Counted from the stretch's first letter, positions 39,761-50,293 are shown. The stretch is DNA of 64,000 nt from Paguma larvata (GCA_030068075.1 CM057844.1:4278001-4342000), one strand, 5' to 3'. Notes: generated by a model from the sequence alone, not told the origin. Program-made: numbers and translations.

Positions 39761-40226
39761 TGTAATAGTTAATTTTATGTGTCAGTTTGACTGGGCCACA
39801 GAATGCCCAGATACTTGGTAAAATTTTATTCTGGGCTTTTTTGTGAGGGTATTTGCATATGAAATGAACATTTTAATTGGTAGAGTAAAGCAGCTTGTCC
39901 TCCATAATGTGGGTAGGACTCACCCAATCAGTTGAAGGCCTGAACAGGACAAAAAGAGCAGCTTCGCAGAGCAACAAGGATATCTCCAGCAGACTGCCTT
40001 CAGACTTCACCTGCACCCTCCACTTTCCTGGGTCTCCATGCTGCCAGCTTTTGGACTGGAACTACACCATTCATTCTCCTGGGTTATCCAGCTCACACTA
40101 CAGATTTGGACTTGACAGTCTCCCTAACAGCATAAGCCAATTCCTTAAATATATACTCCTTAAATAAATAAATACATACATACATAAGTATTCATTCTGT
40201 TTCTCTGGAGAACCTTGACTAATACA
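39761..40226 (+). repeat. 5' LTR of the ERV-L element (MLT2-like)
   Basis: Starts TGTAATAGTTAATTTTATGT and ends CCTTGACTAATACA, with TGACTGGGCCACAGAATGCC and CCAATCAGTTGAAGGCCTGA inside; TG...CA termini. It carries TTAAATAAATAAATACATAC near its 3' end. ERV-L gag-like sequence follows directly, which identifies it as a 5' LTR. The MLT2 name is tentative. Confidence 0.75.
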
Positions 40227-41593
40227 GATTTTTGTACCATTCTGGTTCTAGAGGATTGGAATCTTCAGGATTAATTTTCTGAGTTGGTTTTGGGGCTTCT
40301 AGAATTGACTGTCTGATCTGATTAGATTTAGGCGCACTGATGACTGTCTCCATTAGTAAAGAGAGTACTGAGAGTCCACAGTGTGACCTGACAATAGAGA
40401 GATGCAAAATATCATCATTGGATTCCCTCATCAACCTAATCAACTTGTAAGAAGAACAAAACATTTTTGTCAAACCAACAAATACATAATGAGATTGGCT
40501 GGTTGCTCCTGGCATCACAGAACAAAGTAGAGGAAGAAAACGATGCTCATCTTTTGAGCTCAGTGATTCAATTTCCAAAGTCAAACATCATATAAATGAC
40601 CTCATAGTGTCTATGTCTGCCCTGAAAGAAACCTCTATCACCTACAGCACAGCTGAGATTGCTGAGAGCCAAACTCCAAACCTCATCATGAGAGTGGCTG
40701 ACTTATAACACAGGTGGCATTCCCAGCCTCCCAGGTGTCTACTGTTAAGGTAAAGGCGCTGATTGAAAAGAAATAAGATCTTGAAAACTGGAATGGGGAC
40801 ATGTGAGAAAATTGATGGAGTTGGGGAGCCTTATGACTATTCATTCTGATTCATCTTTGCCCATAGAAGCAGCCTCTCTATTCCCACCTGTGGGGATTAC
40901 CTCTGCATTACATGGGGAAACTATAATGGCCTCCCCTCAGACAGTTGCTTTGAAAGATGATACTGATTCTCAGGACCCACTCCCACCACCCCTCTTTGCT
41001 TCTAGGCAATGTCTTAGTGTCTTTGTGCTGCTGTAACAAAATACCATAGACTGGGTGGATTATAAACACCAGAAGTGTATTTCTCACAGCTCTGAAGGCT
41101 GGAAAGTCCAAGATCACAGAGCTAGCAGGTTCAGTGTCTGGTGAGGACCTGCTTCCTTATTGACAGTCCTCTTCTCAGTATAATGTCTCATAACAGAAGA
41201 GGCAAGGGATCCCTTTAGAGGCTCTCTTATAAGGGCACTGATCCCATTCATGACCAGCCACCACCCAAAGGCCCTGCCTCCTAATACCATTACTATGGGG
41301 AGTTAAGATTTCAACATAGGAACTTGTGGGGGAGCACAAGTATTCATTCTATCTATAGCAACCTGTAATTAGACACAAGTGCCAGCAGGCCACTAAAAGT
41401 GAGGTGCAAAGTGTGACCCATGAGGTGCACTACATTCCAAAAGAACTACTTAGAGTTTTCTAATTTATACACACAGAAACCCAGAGAGTTTGTGAATAAT
41501 GGTAGAAGAAACCTAAAGGTGGGTCAGAATAAATTTATTGACGTGGGCACACTGAGCAGGGATTCCGCATTGAATGTTGCAGCTCTGAGTGTT
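40227..41593 (+). pseudogene. ERV-L gag remnant, interrupted
   Basis: Between the LTR and the solo LTR the plus strand shows collinear gag-like fragments in shifting frames: a coiled-coil-like part near 40600-40800, a Pro-rich part near 40930-41005, and a nucleocapsid-proximal part at 41390-41590. An unrelated LTR splits it at 41010-41357 without loss of flanking codons. Multiple stops; not expressed as protein. Confidence 0.6.
41010..41357 (+). repeat. Old LTR (MaLR/MER type) inserted in the ERV-L gag
   Basis: Begins TGTCTTAGTGTCTTTGTGCT, continues AAAATACCATAGACTGGGTGG, TTTCTCACAGCTCTGAAGGC, CCTCCTAATACCATTACTATG, and ends near TTCATTCTATCTATAGCA. GCAA occurs on both sides (41006-41009, 41358-41361). 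A very common mammalian dispersed repeat; family name not certain. Confidence 0.7.
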
Positions 41594-42559
41594 TGCCGGA
41601 GTCCAGCTCCAGCGAGTCCAGGAGTCCCCGAAGGATGAATGGTGTTGATGAAAGGAATGACTCAAGAGAGCTGCTTTGTTTCTGGAACCAGCAGACAACT
41701 CTGCTTTTCTCGTCTCGGTATTTTATTTTTAGGTAGTGAGTTACATTACATCAGTTAACATTACTTTTTTCTTAGAAGATAGTTAAAGAAAACAGTGTGT
41801 ATTATGTCGATCCCCTAGACCTTGAGGGAGAGTTTTATCTTAGCTATTTTTTGATTCTATTCCTGAGCTAATAAATATACATTGTGTTTGCCAGGAAGAA
41901 AGCAGGGTTGTTAGTGTAATCTTGCACAAGCAGTTGGCGCGTACATTGTTGCCTTAAGACCCATACTAATTGTCTACAGACAGGTCAGGAGTCTTTTTGT
42001 CTAACCTCCTAAACTACAATGGAGGAAGTGTAACTTACTTGGCAAGGACATAATTCTCTAATGCCTGCCTAAGTTCCTTTGCTTATAAGTGAGTGAATTT
42101 ACACAATAGAGGCCTAATGTCTACATAACTTACACTAATTTTTAGCCAACTCATAACTGCTATTCTGTATGATAAATTTGTGTAACCTGTCCTCAAGATG
42201 CAACTTTGCATCTTGGCCAGGTTACACTCATTCAGATGTTATCCATCAAGGCATCACACTCCAGGTCCCTTTTTTCAAATACCATAAAACCAAAGAGTAT
42301 TACATCCCGTGAGGCCAACGAGAGCAGTTCAAGAAGTTCAGGCCTGAAAGGTTATTAGAAAGAGATCATATTGGGGTGCCATTTGGTCAGCAGGAGACTT
42401 TGCAACATCTGCCTTATCCACACAGGGAGACGTCTCAAACCATGAGCTCATGATGGCTCCCGACATTTGGATGCCAGTTGGTTGGCAGGAGACCTTGCAG
42501 CATCTGCCTTTCCACACAGGGAGGCTTCTCAACTTGTGAGCCCATGATGGCTCCTGACA
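41594..42559 (-). mobile_element. Solo LTR, class II (betaretrovirus-like) candidate
   Basis: On the minus strand it starts TGTCAGGAGCCATCATGGGC and ends CTGGAGCTGGACTCCGGCA. Flanks AGTGTT (41588-41593) and GGTGTT (42560-42565) form a 6-bp target duplication with one mismatch; 6 bp is usual for class II ERVs. A polyadenylation signal AATAAA (minus) lies at about 41724-41731 and a TTATAAG TATA-like motif at about 42086. No internal retroviral sequence remains, so it is a recombined solo LTR. It splits the older ERV-L gag region. Confidence 0.72.
42375..42559. repeat. Tandem duplication of about 92 bp in the LTR U3
   Basis: Two imperfect copies: 42375-42468 and 42469-42559. Both contain GCAGGAGAC.TTGCA.CATCTGCC, CCACACAGGGAG and CATGATGGCTCC.GACA. 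The duplication sits at the 5' end of U3 in LTR orientation, where retroviral enhancer duplications are typical. Confidence 0.85.
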
Positions 42560-43050
42560 GGTGTTAGAAAGGGCTCTGACAATTTGGTTGGTTGAAACAT
42601 GGACAAGAATATGGCCCACTGTGAGCAAGTTAGAAATGAGGGACCTGCCTCGGTTTAATATAAAAGAAGAGAAAACTCAGGCCTGGTTTACAGATGGTTC
42701 TGCCTAATATGCAGGCACCACTGCAGCACTCTAGCCTCTTTCTGGGACATCCTGAAGGATGGTGGTGGAGGGAAATCTTCCCAGTGGGCAGCACTTTGAG
42801 CAGTACACCCTTGTTCATTTTTCTTGTTAGGAGATATGTCAGATATACAATTATATACTAATTCGTGGACTGTGGCTAATGGTTTTGCTGGGATCAAGGA
42901 CTTGGAAGAACCAAATTGGAACATTGGTGACAGGGAAGTCTGGGGAAGAGGTATGTGAATAGGTCTCTCTGGATTAGTAAAAAACATGAACATATCTGTG
43001 TGTCATGTCAATGTCCACAGAATGGTGACCTTACTAGAGAAGGATTTTAA
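42560..43050 (+). pseudogene. ERV-L gag end joined to pol RNase H remnant
   Basis: 42560-42670 continues the gag-like reading after the solo LTR; at about 42670 the sequence turns into the RNase H domain start (Trp-Phe-Thr-Asp-Gly-Ser motif, 42686-42703). Protease and reverse transcriptase are absent, so a deletion joins gag to RNase H. Several stops and frameshifts. Confidence 0.65.
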
Positions 43051-43960
43051 ATAATCAATTGGATAGGATGCTCCATCTGAGGATAACAGCCTCTTTCAAA
43101 GTCACCCCTGTCATTGCCCAATGGGCTCATGAACAAAGTGGCAGCGGAGGCAGAGATGAAAGTTATGAACAGACTCAACAACCTGGACTTCCACTTTCCA
43201 AAGTGACCTGGCCACAGCTGTGCCGAGTGCCCAATTTGCCAGCAACAGAGACCAGCACTGAGTTCCCGGTATGCCGCCATTCCCAGGAGGCATTACCCAG
43301 CTACCTGGTGGGAGGTTGATTATATTCGACCACTTCCATCATGGAAGGGGAAGCATTTTGTTCCTAACTGAACAGGTATGCACTGGATATGGATTTGCCT
43401 TCCTTTCACACAATGCACCTACCAAAACTACCATCCATGAACTTACAGAATGCCTTATCTACCATTATGGTATTTCAAACAGCATTGCTTCTGATCAAGG
43501 AACTCACTTCATATCAATGAAGTGTAGCAATGGTCTATGCTCATAAAATTCACTGGTCTTTCCATGTACTCTATCATCCTGAAGCAGCTGGCTTGCTAGA
43601 ACAGTGGAATGACTTTTTTTTTTTAATATTTTATTTGAGGGAGAGAGAAAGAGCGCAAGTGGGGATGGGGCACAGAAACAGGGGGATAGAGAATCTGAAC
43701 CAGTCTCCATACCAACAGCAGAAAGCCTGATGCAGGGCTCAAACTCTTGAACCATGAGATCATGACCTGAGCCGAAGTTGGATGCTTAATTAACTGAGCC
43801 ACCCAGGTGCCCTTGGAATGACTTTTTAACTATAGGTTACAGTATCAGGTGGCAATACCTTACAGGACTGGAACAAGGTTCTCCAAAGAGGCTGTATATA
43901 CCCTCAATTGGCATTCAGTATATGATGCTGTTTCTCCCATAGCCAATACTCACTAGTCCA
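43051..43960 (+). pseudogene. ERV-L pol integrase remnant with SINE insertion
   Basis: The longest open pieces (43059-43319 and 43271-43546) contain the zinc-binding-region flank, the Asp of the first catalytic motif region and the SDQGTHF block (second catalytic Asp, about 43490-43512). After it come the HHPEAAG-like stretch ahead of the third catalytic Glu (43575-43605), then the SINE. Broken by frame changes and by the SINE at 43619-43813; inactive. Confidence 0.75.
43619..43813 (-). repeat. CanSINE inserted in the ERV-L integrase
   Basis: Reverse complement of a full SINE: T-run and ATATTTTATTTGAGGGAGAG on the left, GAACCATGAGATCATGACCT, GAGCCACCCAGGTGCCC on the right. Perfect target duplication TGGAATGACTTTTT (43605-43618, 43814-43827). 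Confidence 0.95.
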
Positions 43961-44520
43961 GGAATAGAAGGGTGGAAATAAGAGTGGCACTACTCACTAT
44001 TCCCCATAGTGACCTAGTAAGCAAAATTTTTGCTTCCTATATTTGTGACCTTACACTATGCTGACCTAGAGGTCTTAGTTCCAAAGCAGCAATGCTTCCA
44101 CCAGGAGACACAGCAATGATTCCATTGACCCAGAAGTTAAGACTACCACCAGGCCATTTTATACTCAGGCAAAGAAGGAAGTTACTGTGACAAACCGGAA
44201 CTACCAGGGAAATGGGGCTGCTACTCCATGGTGGAGGTAGAAAAGGATGTGCCTGGAATACAGGAGACCCCTTGGGGTATCTGTTAGTGCTACCTTGCCC
44301 TGTGAATTAAAGTCAATGGAAAACCACAACAACCCAATGCAGGCAGGACTACTAATGGCACAGATGCTTCAGAAATGAAGGTTTTGGTCACCCCACCAAG
44401 TAAGAAACCAAGACCAGATGAAGTAGTTGATGAAGGCATAGGGAATATAGAGTGGATAGTGGAAGAGGGCAGTTATCAATACCAACTATAGCCACGTGAC
44501 CAATTACAGAAATGAGAACT
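43960..44520 (+). pseudogene. ERV-L dUTPase-region remnant
   Basis: Broken frames after integrase follow the dUTPase-containing 3' part of ERV-L pol (Pro-rich and Gly-rich segments, about 44080-44300), then a Thr/Pro-rich tail ending near 44515. Alignment is loose and frame-shifted, so the domain call rests partly on position. Confidence 0.55.
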
Positions 44521-44544
44521 GTAATTGTATTTCCTCTTTATTTT

Positions 44545-44572
44545 GGTGTGTGTGTGTGTGTTATGTGTGTGT
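44545..44572. repeat. (TG)n microsatellite
   Basis: Eight to nine TG units, an ATG-type interruption, then four more. Confidence 0.9.
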
Positions 44573-44629
44573 ATAAGGCAAATTTCTCTTTCTCACTTCT
44601 TTTCATGTAACATAAAATGTATTGATTGT

Positions 44630-44832
44630 GGGGGACTTAGGTGGGTCAATCGGTTAAGTGTGCGACTGCCTCAGGTCATGATCTCACAGTTCATGGGTTC
44701 AAGCCTTGCATTGGGCTCTTTGCTGACAGTTCAGAGCCTGGAGCCTGCTTCGGATTCTGTATCTCCCTCTCTCTCTGCCACTCCCCTGCTCACACTCTGT
44801 CTCTCAAAAAATAAATGTTAAAAATTTTTTAA
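44630..44832 (+). repeat. CanSINE, intergenic
   Basis: Head GGGGGACTTAGGTGGGTCAA, GGGTTCAAGCCTTGCATTGG, GGAGCCTGCTTCGGATTCTG, tail AAAAAATAAATGTT. Flanks GTATTGATTGT and ACATTGATTGTAT form the target duplication. Confidence 0.92.
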
Positions 44833-45123
44833 TACATTGATTGTATAACACAGTATTTAAGTATTGTTAATTCTATATAATGGTATTTAATTTATAAGGT
44901 ATCTAGGAGAATAATAAATATTACCCAAGTATTTTGCATCCTCTTCTAGTTAAAGAGTTAGTAAGGTTTTGGTTGTATGCAGGATAGTTGGATCATGTTA
45001 GGATAAGTATTAGTTTATTATTGTGTTTTTAATGAAGATGCATATGCGTAGACCTACATATGTATAAACACTTGGAAAATGACAGGTTGCACTAGAGAGA
45101 AATAGGGAAAGGATACTTTGTTT

Positions 45124-45290
45124 TTTAAGTTAATTTAATTTATTTATTTTGAGAAAGAGGGGAGGGACAGAGAGAAAGAATCCCAAGCAGGCTCAGCACT
45201 GTCAGCACAAGACTAACCCATGAGATCATGACCTGAGCCAAGATCAAGAGTCAGGTACTTCACCGACTGAGCCACCCAGGCACCCCAAGA
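45124..45290 (-). repeat. CanSINE, head-to-head with the next copy
   Basis: Left TTAATTTAATTTATTTATTTTG tail side, right GACTGAGCCACCCAGGCACC head side. GATACTTT repeats on both sides (45111-45118, 45293-45300). Confidence 0.9.
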
Positions 45291-45319
45291 AAAGATACTT
45301 TTGAAAATAATGATGATGG

Positions 45320-45521
45320 AGCACCTGGGTGTCTCAGTTGGTTAAGTGTCTGACTTTGGCTCAGGTTATGATCTTGTGGTTTCATGGGTTCAAGCCCTGT
45401 ATTGGGCTCTCTGCTGTTAGTGCAGAGCCTGCTTCAGATCTTCTGCCTCCCTCTCTCTCTCTGCCCCTCCCCTGCTCTCTCTCTCTTTCTCTCTCAAAAA
45501 TAAATAAACATTAAAAAAATA
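45320..45521 (+). repeat. CanSINE, inserted at the edge of an older SINE
   Basis: Head GAGCACCTGGGTGTCTCAGT, GGGTTCAAGCCCTGTATTGG, tail AAAATAAATAAACATT(A)n. AATAATGATGATGG is repeated exactly at 45306-45319 and 45522-45535; its right copy overlaps the first bases of the next SINE. Confidence 0.93.
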
Positions 45522-45533
45522 ATAATGATGATG

Positions 45534-45676
45534 GTGCCTGGGTGTCTCAGTCAGTTAAGCATCTGACCCAATCTCAGCTCAGGTCTTGACCTCGGGGTCT
45601 TGAATACAAGCTCCCCAACCCCCACCAGCTGGGCATGGAGGCTACTTAAGAAAAAAATAAAAATAAAAATAATGAT
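45534..45676 (+). repeat. Short CanSINE variant
   Basis: Head GGTGCCTGGGTGTCTCAGTC, GGTCTTGACCTCGGGGTCTT, ending GGCATGGAGGCTACTTAAG and an A/T tail. Lacks the long TC body, so an older or different subfamily. Confidence 0.8.
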
Positions 45677-45699
45677 TCTTGAATAATTCCTATCTATAG

Positions 45700-46640
45700 A
45701 GAAAAAATGAAATTGGATATCCTACCCGAAATTAAAAAACAGAAACAAAAAACCCACAAAACAACAATAACAACAACAATAACAACAACTACAAAACCCT
45801 CCCCAAAACTCCAATTGGATTATAATCCTAAATATGAATAGAAAAACTAGAAAACTTTTAGAAGATAATACAGGAAAATATCTTTGTGATCTCTAGAGAA
45901 AGTATAAATGACACCGCAAAAGAAAAGACCTAAAAGTGACTACACTATAGTTAAGAACTCTATTTTGTAAAAATATGTTAAGGAAATAAAAAGACAAACC
46001 AATCACAAAACTAGAAAAAAAAATCATTGCAACACTTATAACTGGCAAAGCACTAACATGTAGAATATTTAAAGAAATCTTACAAACAGTTAGAGCAAGG
46101 CAGAAAACCCACCAGAAAAAAATCAGGTAAAGGTTTCAATGAGCCCTTTTTTGAAGAGGAATATCTAAATGGCCAAGGTATGTGAAAAAGTGCTCAGTCT
46201 CACAGGCAATCAGAGAATTGCAAATTAGAGCCACAATAAAGTATCATCATACATTCAAGAGATTGGCAAAAACTAGAAAGTCTGACTATCCCAAATGTAG
46301 TAAAAGTGTGGAGCAACAGGAACTTTTGTCTATTGCTGATGGAATGTAAATTGGTAGAATCTCTTGGAAAAACAATTCCATGTAATCTACTCAAGTTGAA
46401 TATACACATACTCTACTGCCCACCAATTTACTTCTGGAGGAATGCAAGACTATTCAGAGCACCATTGTTCAGGCTAGCCTAAAGCTGGAATCCACTCTAA
46501 CTTCTTCAACAGTAGAACAGACACGGAAGTTGTAATTCTAAAAGTGGATTACCCTATAACAATGAGCACAAATGATTGGAGCTGCACCAAAAAAATATGG
46601 ATCCTGATTCTCTACAGTTTTAGGCATGTGTGGTGGAGGC
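45700..46640 (+). repeat. Old L1 ORF2 remnant
   Basis: Landmarks in plus orientation: AGAAAACTTTTAGAAGATAAT, AGACAAACCAATCACAAA, CTAAATGGCCAAGG, CAGAGAATTGCAAATTAGAGCC, GTATCATCATACATTCAAGAG and GGAGCAACAGGAACTTTTGTC. Highly diverged and gapped. Confidence 0.75.
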
Positions 46641-47070
46641 TGTATGTTACTTGTCTTTGTATTTTTCTTAGGACTTAACTCAATCATTTATTTGGTAAAC
46701 ATTTGTTGAACATTCACTGTGTGCCATTGGGAGGGCAAGACAGTTTTCTAAAAAGAAAAGGGTGAAAAGGAGGGATCACCACTGCTGTTTCTCCAGGCCC
46801 TCCTTCACCACCGCCTTTGCTTCTCCCCATGCCAGGCATACCTTCTAAACTTCCCCATCTCCCCACCTCGACTCCAGAGAGTTCACTGACGGCTGTTTCC
46901 AGATAACTTGGCCTTGCCCCAGCTTCTCTGACAAAATGCCCAGAAAAGCAGGAGACTTAATTATGCTCTGAAATATATTATGACAGCTTTCCATTCTTCT
47001 CTATAAAGACCATCAACTGTTAAAAAGAGTTGCTTTTCTGAAATCATATTGTGAGCAGTCCAATGTTCTC
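46641..47070. other. Intergenic sequence, unassigned
   Basis: GTAAACATTTGTTGAACATTCACTGTGTGCC near 46697 is a MIR/L2-like end; otherwise nothing recognised. Confidence 0.4.
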
Positions 47071-47084
47071 TTAAAATATTTCAT

Positions 47085-47306
47085 GGGCGCCTGGGTGGCT
47101 CAGTTGGCTGAGAGGCCAACTTCAGCTCAGGTCATGATCTCGCGGTCTGTGAGTTCGAGCCCCACATCTGGCTCTGTGCTGATGGCTCAGAGCCTTGTGT
47201 CTGCCTCGGATTCTGTGTCTGCCTCTCTCTCTGCCCTTCCCCTGCTCACACTCTGTCTCTCTGCCTCTCAAAAATAAATAAACGTTAAAAAAATTATTTA
47301 AAAAAA
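47085..47306 (+). repeat. CanSINE, intergenic
   Basis: Head GGGCGCCTGGGTGGCTCAGT, GAGTTCGAGCCCCACATCTG, tail AAAATAAATAAACGTT(A)n. AAATATTTCA duplicates at 47075-47084 and 47305-47314. Confidence 0.94.
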
Positions 47307-47654
47307 TATTTCAGTGAAAAAATTTAGCTCCTAGAAAACTCCAGATTGAAACAGTTTAACAAAAGAGAAATGTTCTGTTCCAAAATTACCATAGTCACAT
47401 AATTTTTCGCATCTGTCTACCTTTTTGCGACAGTGTTTTGTCTTTATGTGGTACACATTTCAGAAGAAAACATCTTTGCACCCTTGGGCCTAGGATGGGG
47501 ATCAGGACTTGATTCTTTTGCACACTGTTCCCCATTGGAATTGAAATATTTGCTGACATGGACTCAGTTCAAATCTAAAATGAACTTTGGTCTGTTAAGA
47601 GGCTTTGTGGCTTTGGAATCAGAGAAACTTAGGGTCTAGCCCTGGGGTCTTAAG

Positions 47655-47985
47655 TGTGATGGTTAATTTTATGTGTTAACTTGGTTGGGCCATGGTGCCC
47701 ATATATTTGGTCAAACATTATTCTGGACGTTTCTGTGAAGATGTTTTTTTGGGTGAGATTAACATCCAAACAGGTGGACTTTGAGTAAAGCAGATTACTC
47801 TCATAGTGTGAGTGGACCTTATCCAGTTAGTTTAACTTCATAGAACAAAGACAGACCTCCTTTGCACAAGAAAGAATTCTGCCAGCCGACCGCCTTTGGA
47901 CTTGAACTGCAACTCTTCCCTGAGAATCTAGCCTGCCAGCCTCCCCCATCAGATTTTTGATTCTCTCAATCTCTCTGTCTCTCTG

Positions 47986-48017
<32 letters not shown>

Positions 48018-48073
48018 GCACACACACACACTGTTGATTCTGATTGTTTCTCTGGAGAACCCTGACCAATATA
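47655..48073 (+). repeat. Second MLT2-like LTR, same orientation as the ERV-L 5' LTR
   Basis: TGTGATGGTTAATTTTATGT at the start, TTGGTTGGGCCATGGTGCCC, GTAAAGCAGATTACTCTCAT, GGACTTGAACTGCAACTCTTC and terminal GTTTCTCTGGAGAACCCTGACC. The same family as 39761-40226, and could be the 3' LTR of that provirus or an independent solo LTR. A CT/CA microsatellite has grown inside it. Confidence 0.75.
47963..48031. repeat. (CT)n(CA)n compound microsatellite in the LTR
   Basis: CT units with TGTCT interruptions (47963-48002) followed by CA units with one CG interruption (48003-48031). Confidence 0.95.
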
Positions 48074-48079
48074 TTGGTC

Positions 48080-48230
48080 AAGATACCTAACCTTTCTGCA
48101 CCTTAGTTTTCTCAACTGTAAAATGAAGATTATATACTTAATAGGGTTTCTGTGAAGATTCAATGATATGTCACTCAGAGCACGGCCCAAAACATGCCAA
48201 GTATCCAGCAAATGTTAGCCATTGTGATCT
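48080..48230 (+). repeat. MIR
   Basis: ACCTAACCTTTCTGCACCTT, TTTTCTCAACTGTAAAATGAAG, GTGAAGATTCAATGATATG and CAGCAAATGTTAGCCATTGT: MIR landmarks in order. Confidence 0.75.
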
Positions 48231-49465
48231 GCTGGGTTTTTGCCTTGAAGAAGCCTCGCAATTTTGTCAGCACGATCCACTTAAAAGATCTTGGACAATT
48301 TAATCACCTAATGGAGCCTCATTTTTCTATCCCCCACCTAGCATTAACTTCTTGGCATTGAGACTGTCTTCATTCTGTCTCCCTTGTATTTCCTACTCAT
48401 TCTCATCTCATTGAGTGTATGTTGCTAGTCTTCCCACCACCTTCCTGCCAATTCAAATTGTACTTCTCTCTCCTCTTCTCCATGAATGTCTCCCAGAATG
48501 TGATCCCAAACTGGCTCCTGCCCTCTGTCATCTTCCATACCACTCCCTGACTTCTACGTGGCATCTCATCTTCCATTTCGTTATTCCTATGAACATTCTC
48601 TTTAATTTATCATGATAAACTGGGTTTTGATATGGTAATAAAAATGCCTGAAATCTCATTAGCTTACTGTAAATGGAGTTGGGCTACTCCCCGAGGATAT
48701 CTTCTATAAGGTGACTCAGGGCTTTAGCTGCTTTCTTCCTGTAATTCTGCCAGCTCAACACATGACCAGGACCATTGCTACCAAAAGGAAAGACTGAGCA
48801 GGAGGGCTGTCCTGGGTGTTTTCAAAGGCCAGGCTTGGTTGTGGCTTATTTATTTCCACTTTGGCCCATTTGACCGAAACCCAGTCACGTAGTCCCAACC
48901 CAACTGCAGAGGAGATAAGGAAATATAGTCATCTCACATGCCCAAGGATAGGAAAAGGAAAGAGGATTGATTGGTGAACACATAGCATTGTCTCTGCCAC
49001 ACTCCTTAATAAAGTTGCAAATCAAACTGGTAAATATATATTTAAGGTCCACAGTCTTTGCTACGTATGTTGGGTACCATAAGCAAAATAAATTATTTCT
49101 CCCAAGCCTACCATCAGTAGCAAGGACAAGCTACAGCCACAAAATATAAGATAATAAAATAAGTCACAATTTGACCAACAATAAATAAGTCTCATATCAC
49201 AATGTATGATTGCAATTTCAAATGAGCTGCATAGATAACAATTGCTACAGACATTGAGAAAAGACAGAGATCTGGTCATCTAACAGGGTCATCAGATGAT
49301 AGGGAGGAAGTAGAATACACTGAGTCTTAAAATAACAGTAAGATTTGATTGAAAATAAGAAGGCATAGAAGGAGACACTGTAATTTCCCTGGAGATCAGG
49401 AAGTGTCTTTTACTTTGTAGTGGGCATCCAGTAGATTCTCAATAAATACATTTATTGCTTTGAAG
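48231..49465. other. Intergenic sequence, mostly unassigned
   Basis: A CT-rich part at 48370-48600 may be L2. No coding sequence recognised. Confidence 0.4.
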
Positions 49466-49473
49466 TCTTAGAG

Positions 49474-49986
49474 CAATAGTTCTCAAAATGTGGTCCAGAG
49501 ATTCCTAGGGTCCCAGAGACTCTTTTGAGGGTGATTTGAGGTCAAAACTATTTTCATAATAATATTCAAAAGTGTGATTTATCCTCTTCACTTTCATTCT
49601 CCAAGTGTATAGGGGGATTTTACAGAGGCTGTGGGTGATGATATCTTAACAAATTGAATATCAGAAGTAGACGTGGCAGTAATCCAGTTGTCCTCTATGA
49701 AGCCAGACATGGAAGGATTTCAAAAAATGTAAAACAATGTCATTCTTCTCACTAAATTTCTTTTGTTGGGGAAATATAGATACTTTCATAAGATATGTTA
49801 ACGTGTATGGGTTTCTTGCTATTTTAAGTGAATTAATAAACTAGTATTTTAAAATTTTCTCACATTTGATTTGTAACATGGGAAATATTGGTAGATATAA
49901 TGTACCTAAACAAAAGCCTCTTGGTGTGCTCAATAATTTTTAAGAGTATAAAGGAGTCCCAAGACCAAAAACTTTGAGAATCTCTG
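49474..49986. mobile_element. Non-autonomous hAT DNA transposon fossil with target duplication
   Basis: Terminal inverted repeats: CAATAGTTCTCAAAATGTGGTC on the left; the right end reversed reads CAGAGATTCTCAAAGTTTTTGG. The inner block GGTCAAAACTATTTTCATAATAAT is typical of a mammalian hAT family. Flanks TCTTAGAG (49466-49473) and TCTTAGAA (49987-49994) are an 8-bp target duplication, the hAT hallmark. No transposase is encoded. Confidence 0.85.
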
Positions 49987-49994
49987 TCTTAGAA

Positions 49995-50290
49995 CATAAA
50001 ATGGAAATGGAATCTACATGTCTTGGCTCTTAGAAACAATGCAAAGCTCATTTTTCGAATTTCCAAGATTTTTGTATATTCAGATGTTGTCTCAAGTGCT
50101 CCTTGCTACCTAAAACATCTGCAATCATTATCACCAAGTATAATGAACAACTACAAATGAACATGACATTGGTGAGCCAACACACAAACATGTTTGTTTA
50201 TATACAGTCCTATCTCCGTTGAACTTTAGAATAGAGTTCAGAAATAAAGGTACAAAAGGGCCAAACAGGGATGTAGGTAACCAAAAGATG
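49995..50290. other. Intergenic sequence, unassigned
   Basis: No recognisable element. Confidence 0.4.
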
Positions 50291-50293
50291 TAT

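Larger units (their letters stand above)
39761..44520 (+). mobile_element. Decayed ERV-L (class III) endogenous retrovirus, internally deleted and nested
   Basis: An old provirus read left to right: LTR (39761-40226), gag-like remnant, a jump to the RNase H part of pol, integrase, then a dUTPase-like tail to about 44515. A pol gene ending in a dUTPase and no env is the ERV-L organisation. It was later interrupted by a roughly 350-bp LTR (41010-41357), a solo LTR (41594-42559, minus) and a SINE (43619-43813, minus). Numerous stops and frame changes mean no functional protein. Reverse transcriptase and protease are missing. Identification is by eye from conserved residues, not from a database. 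Confidence 0.8.
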
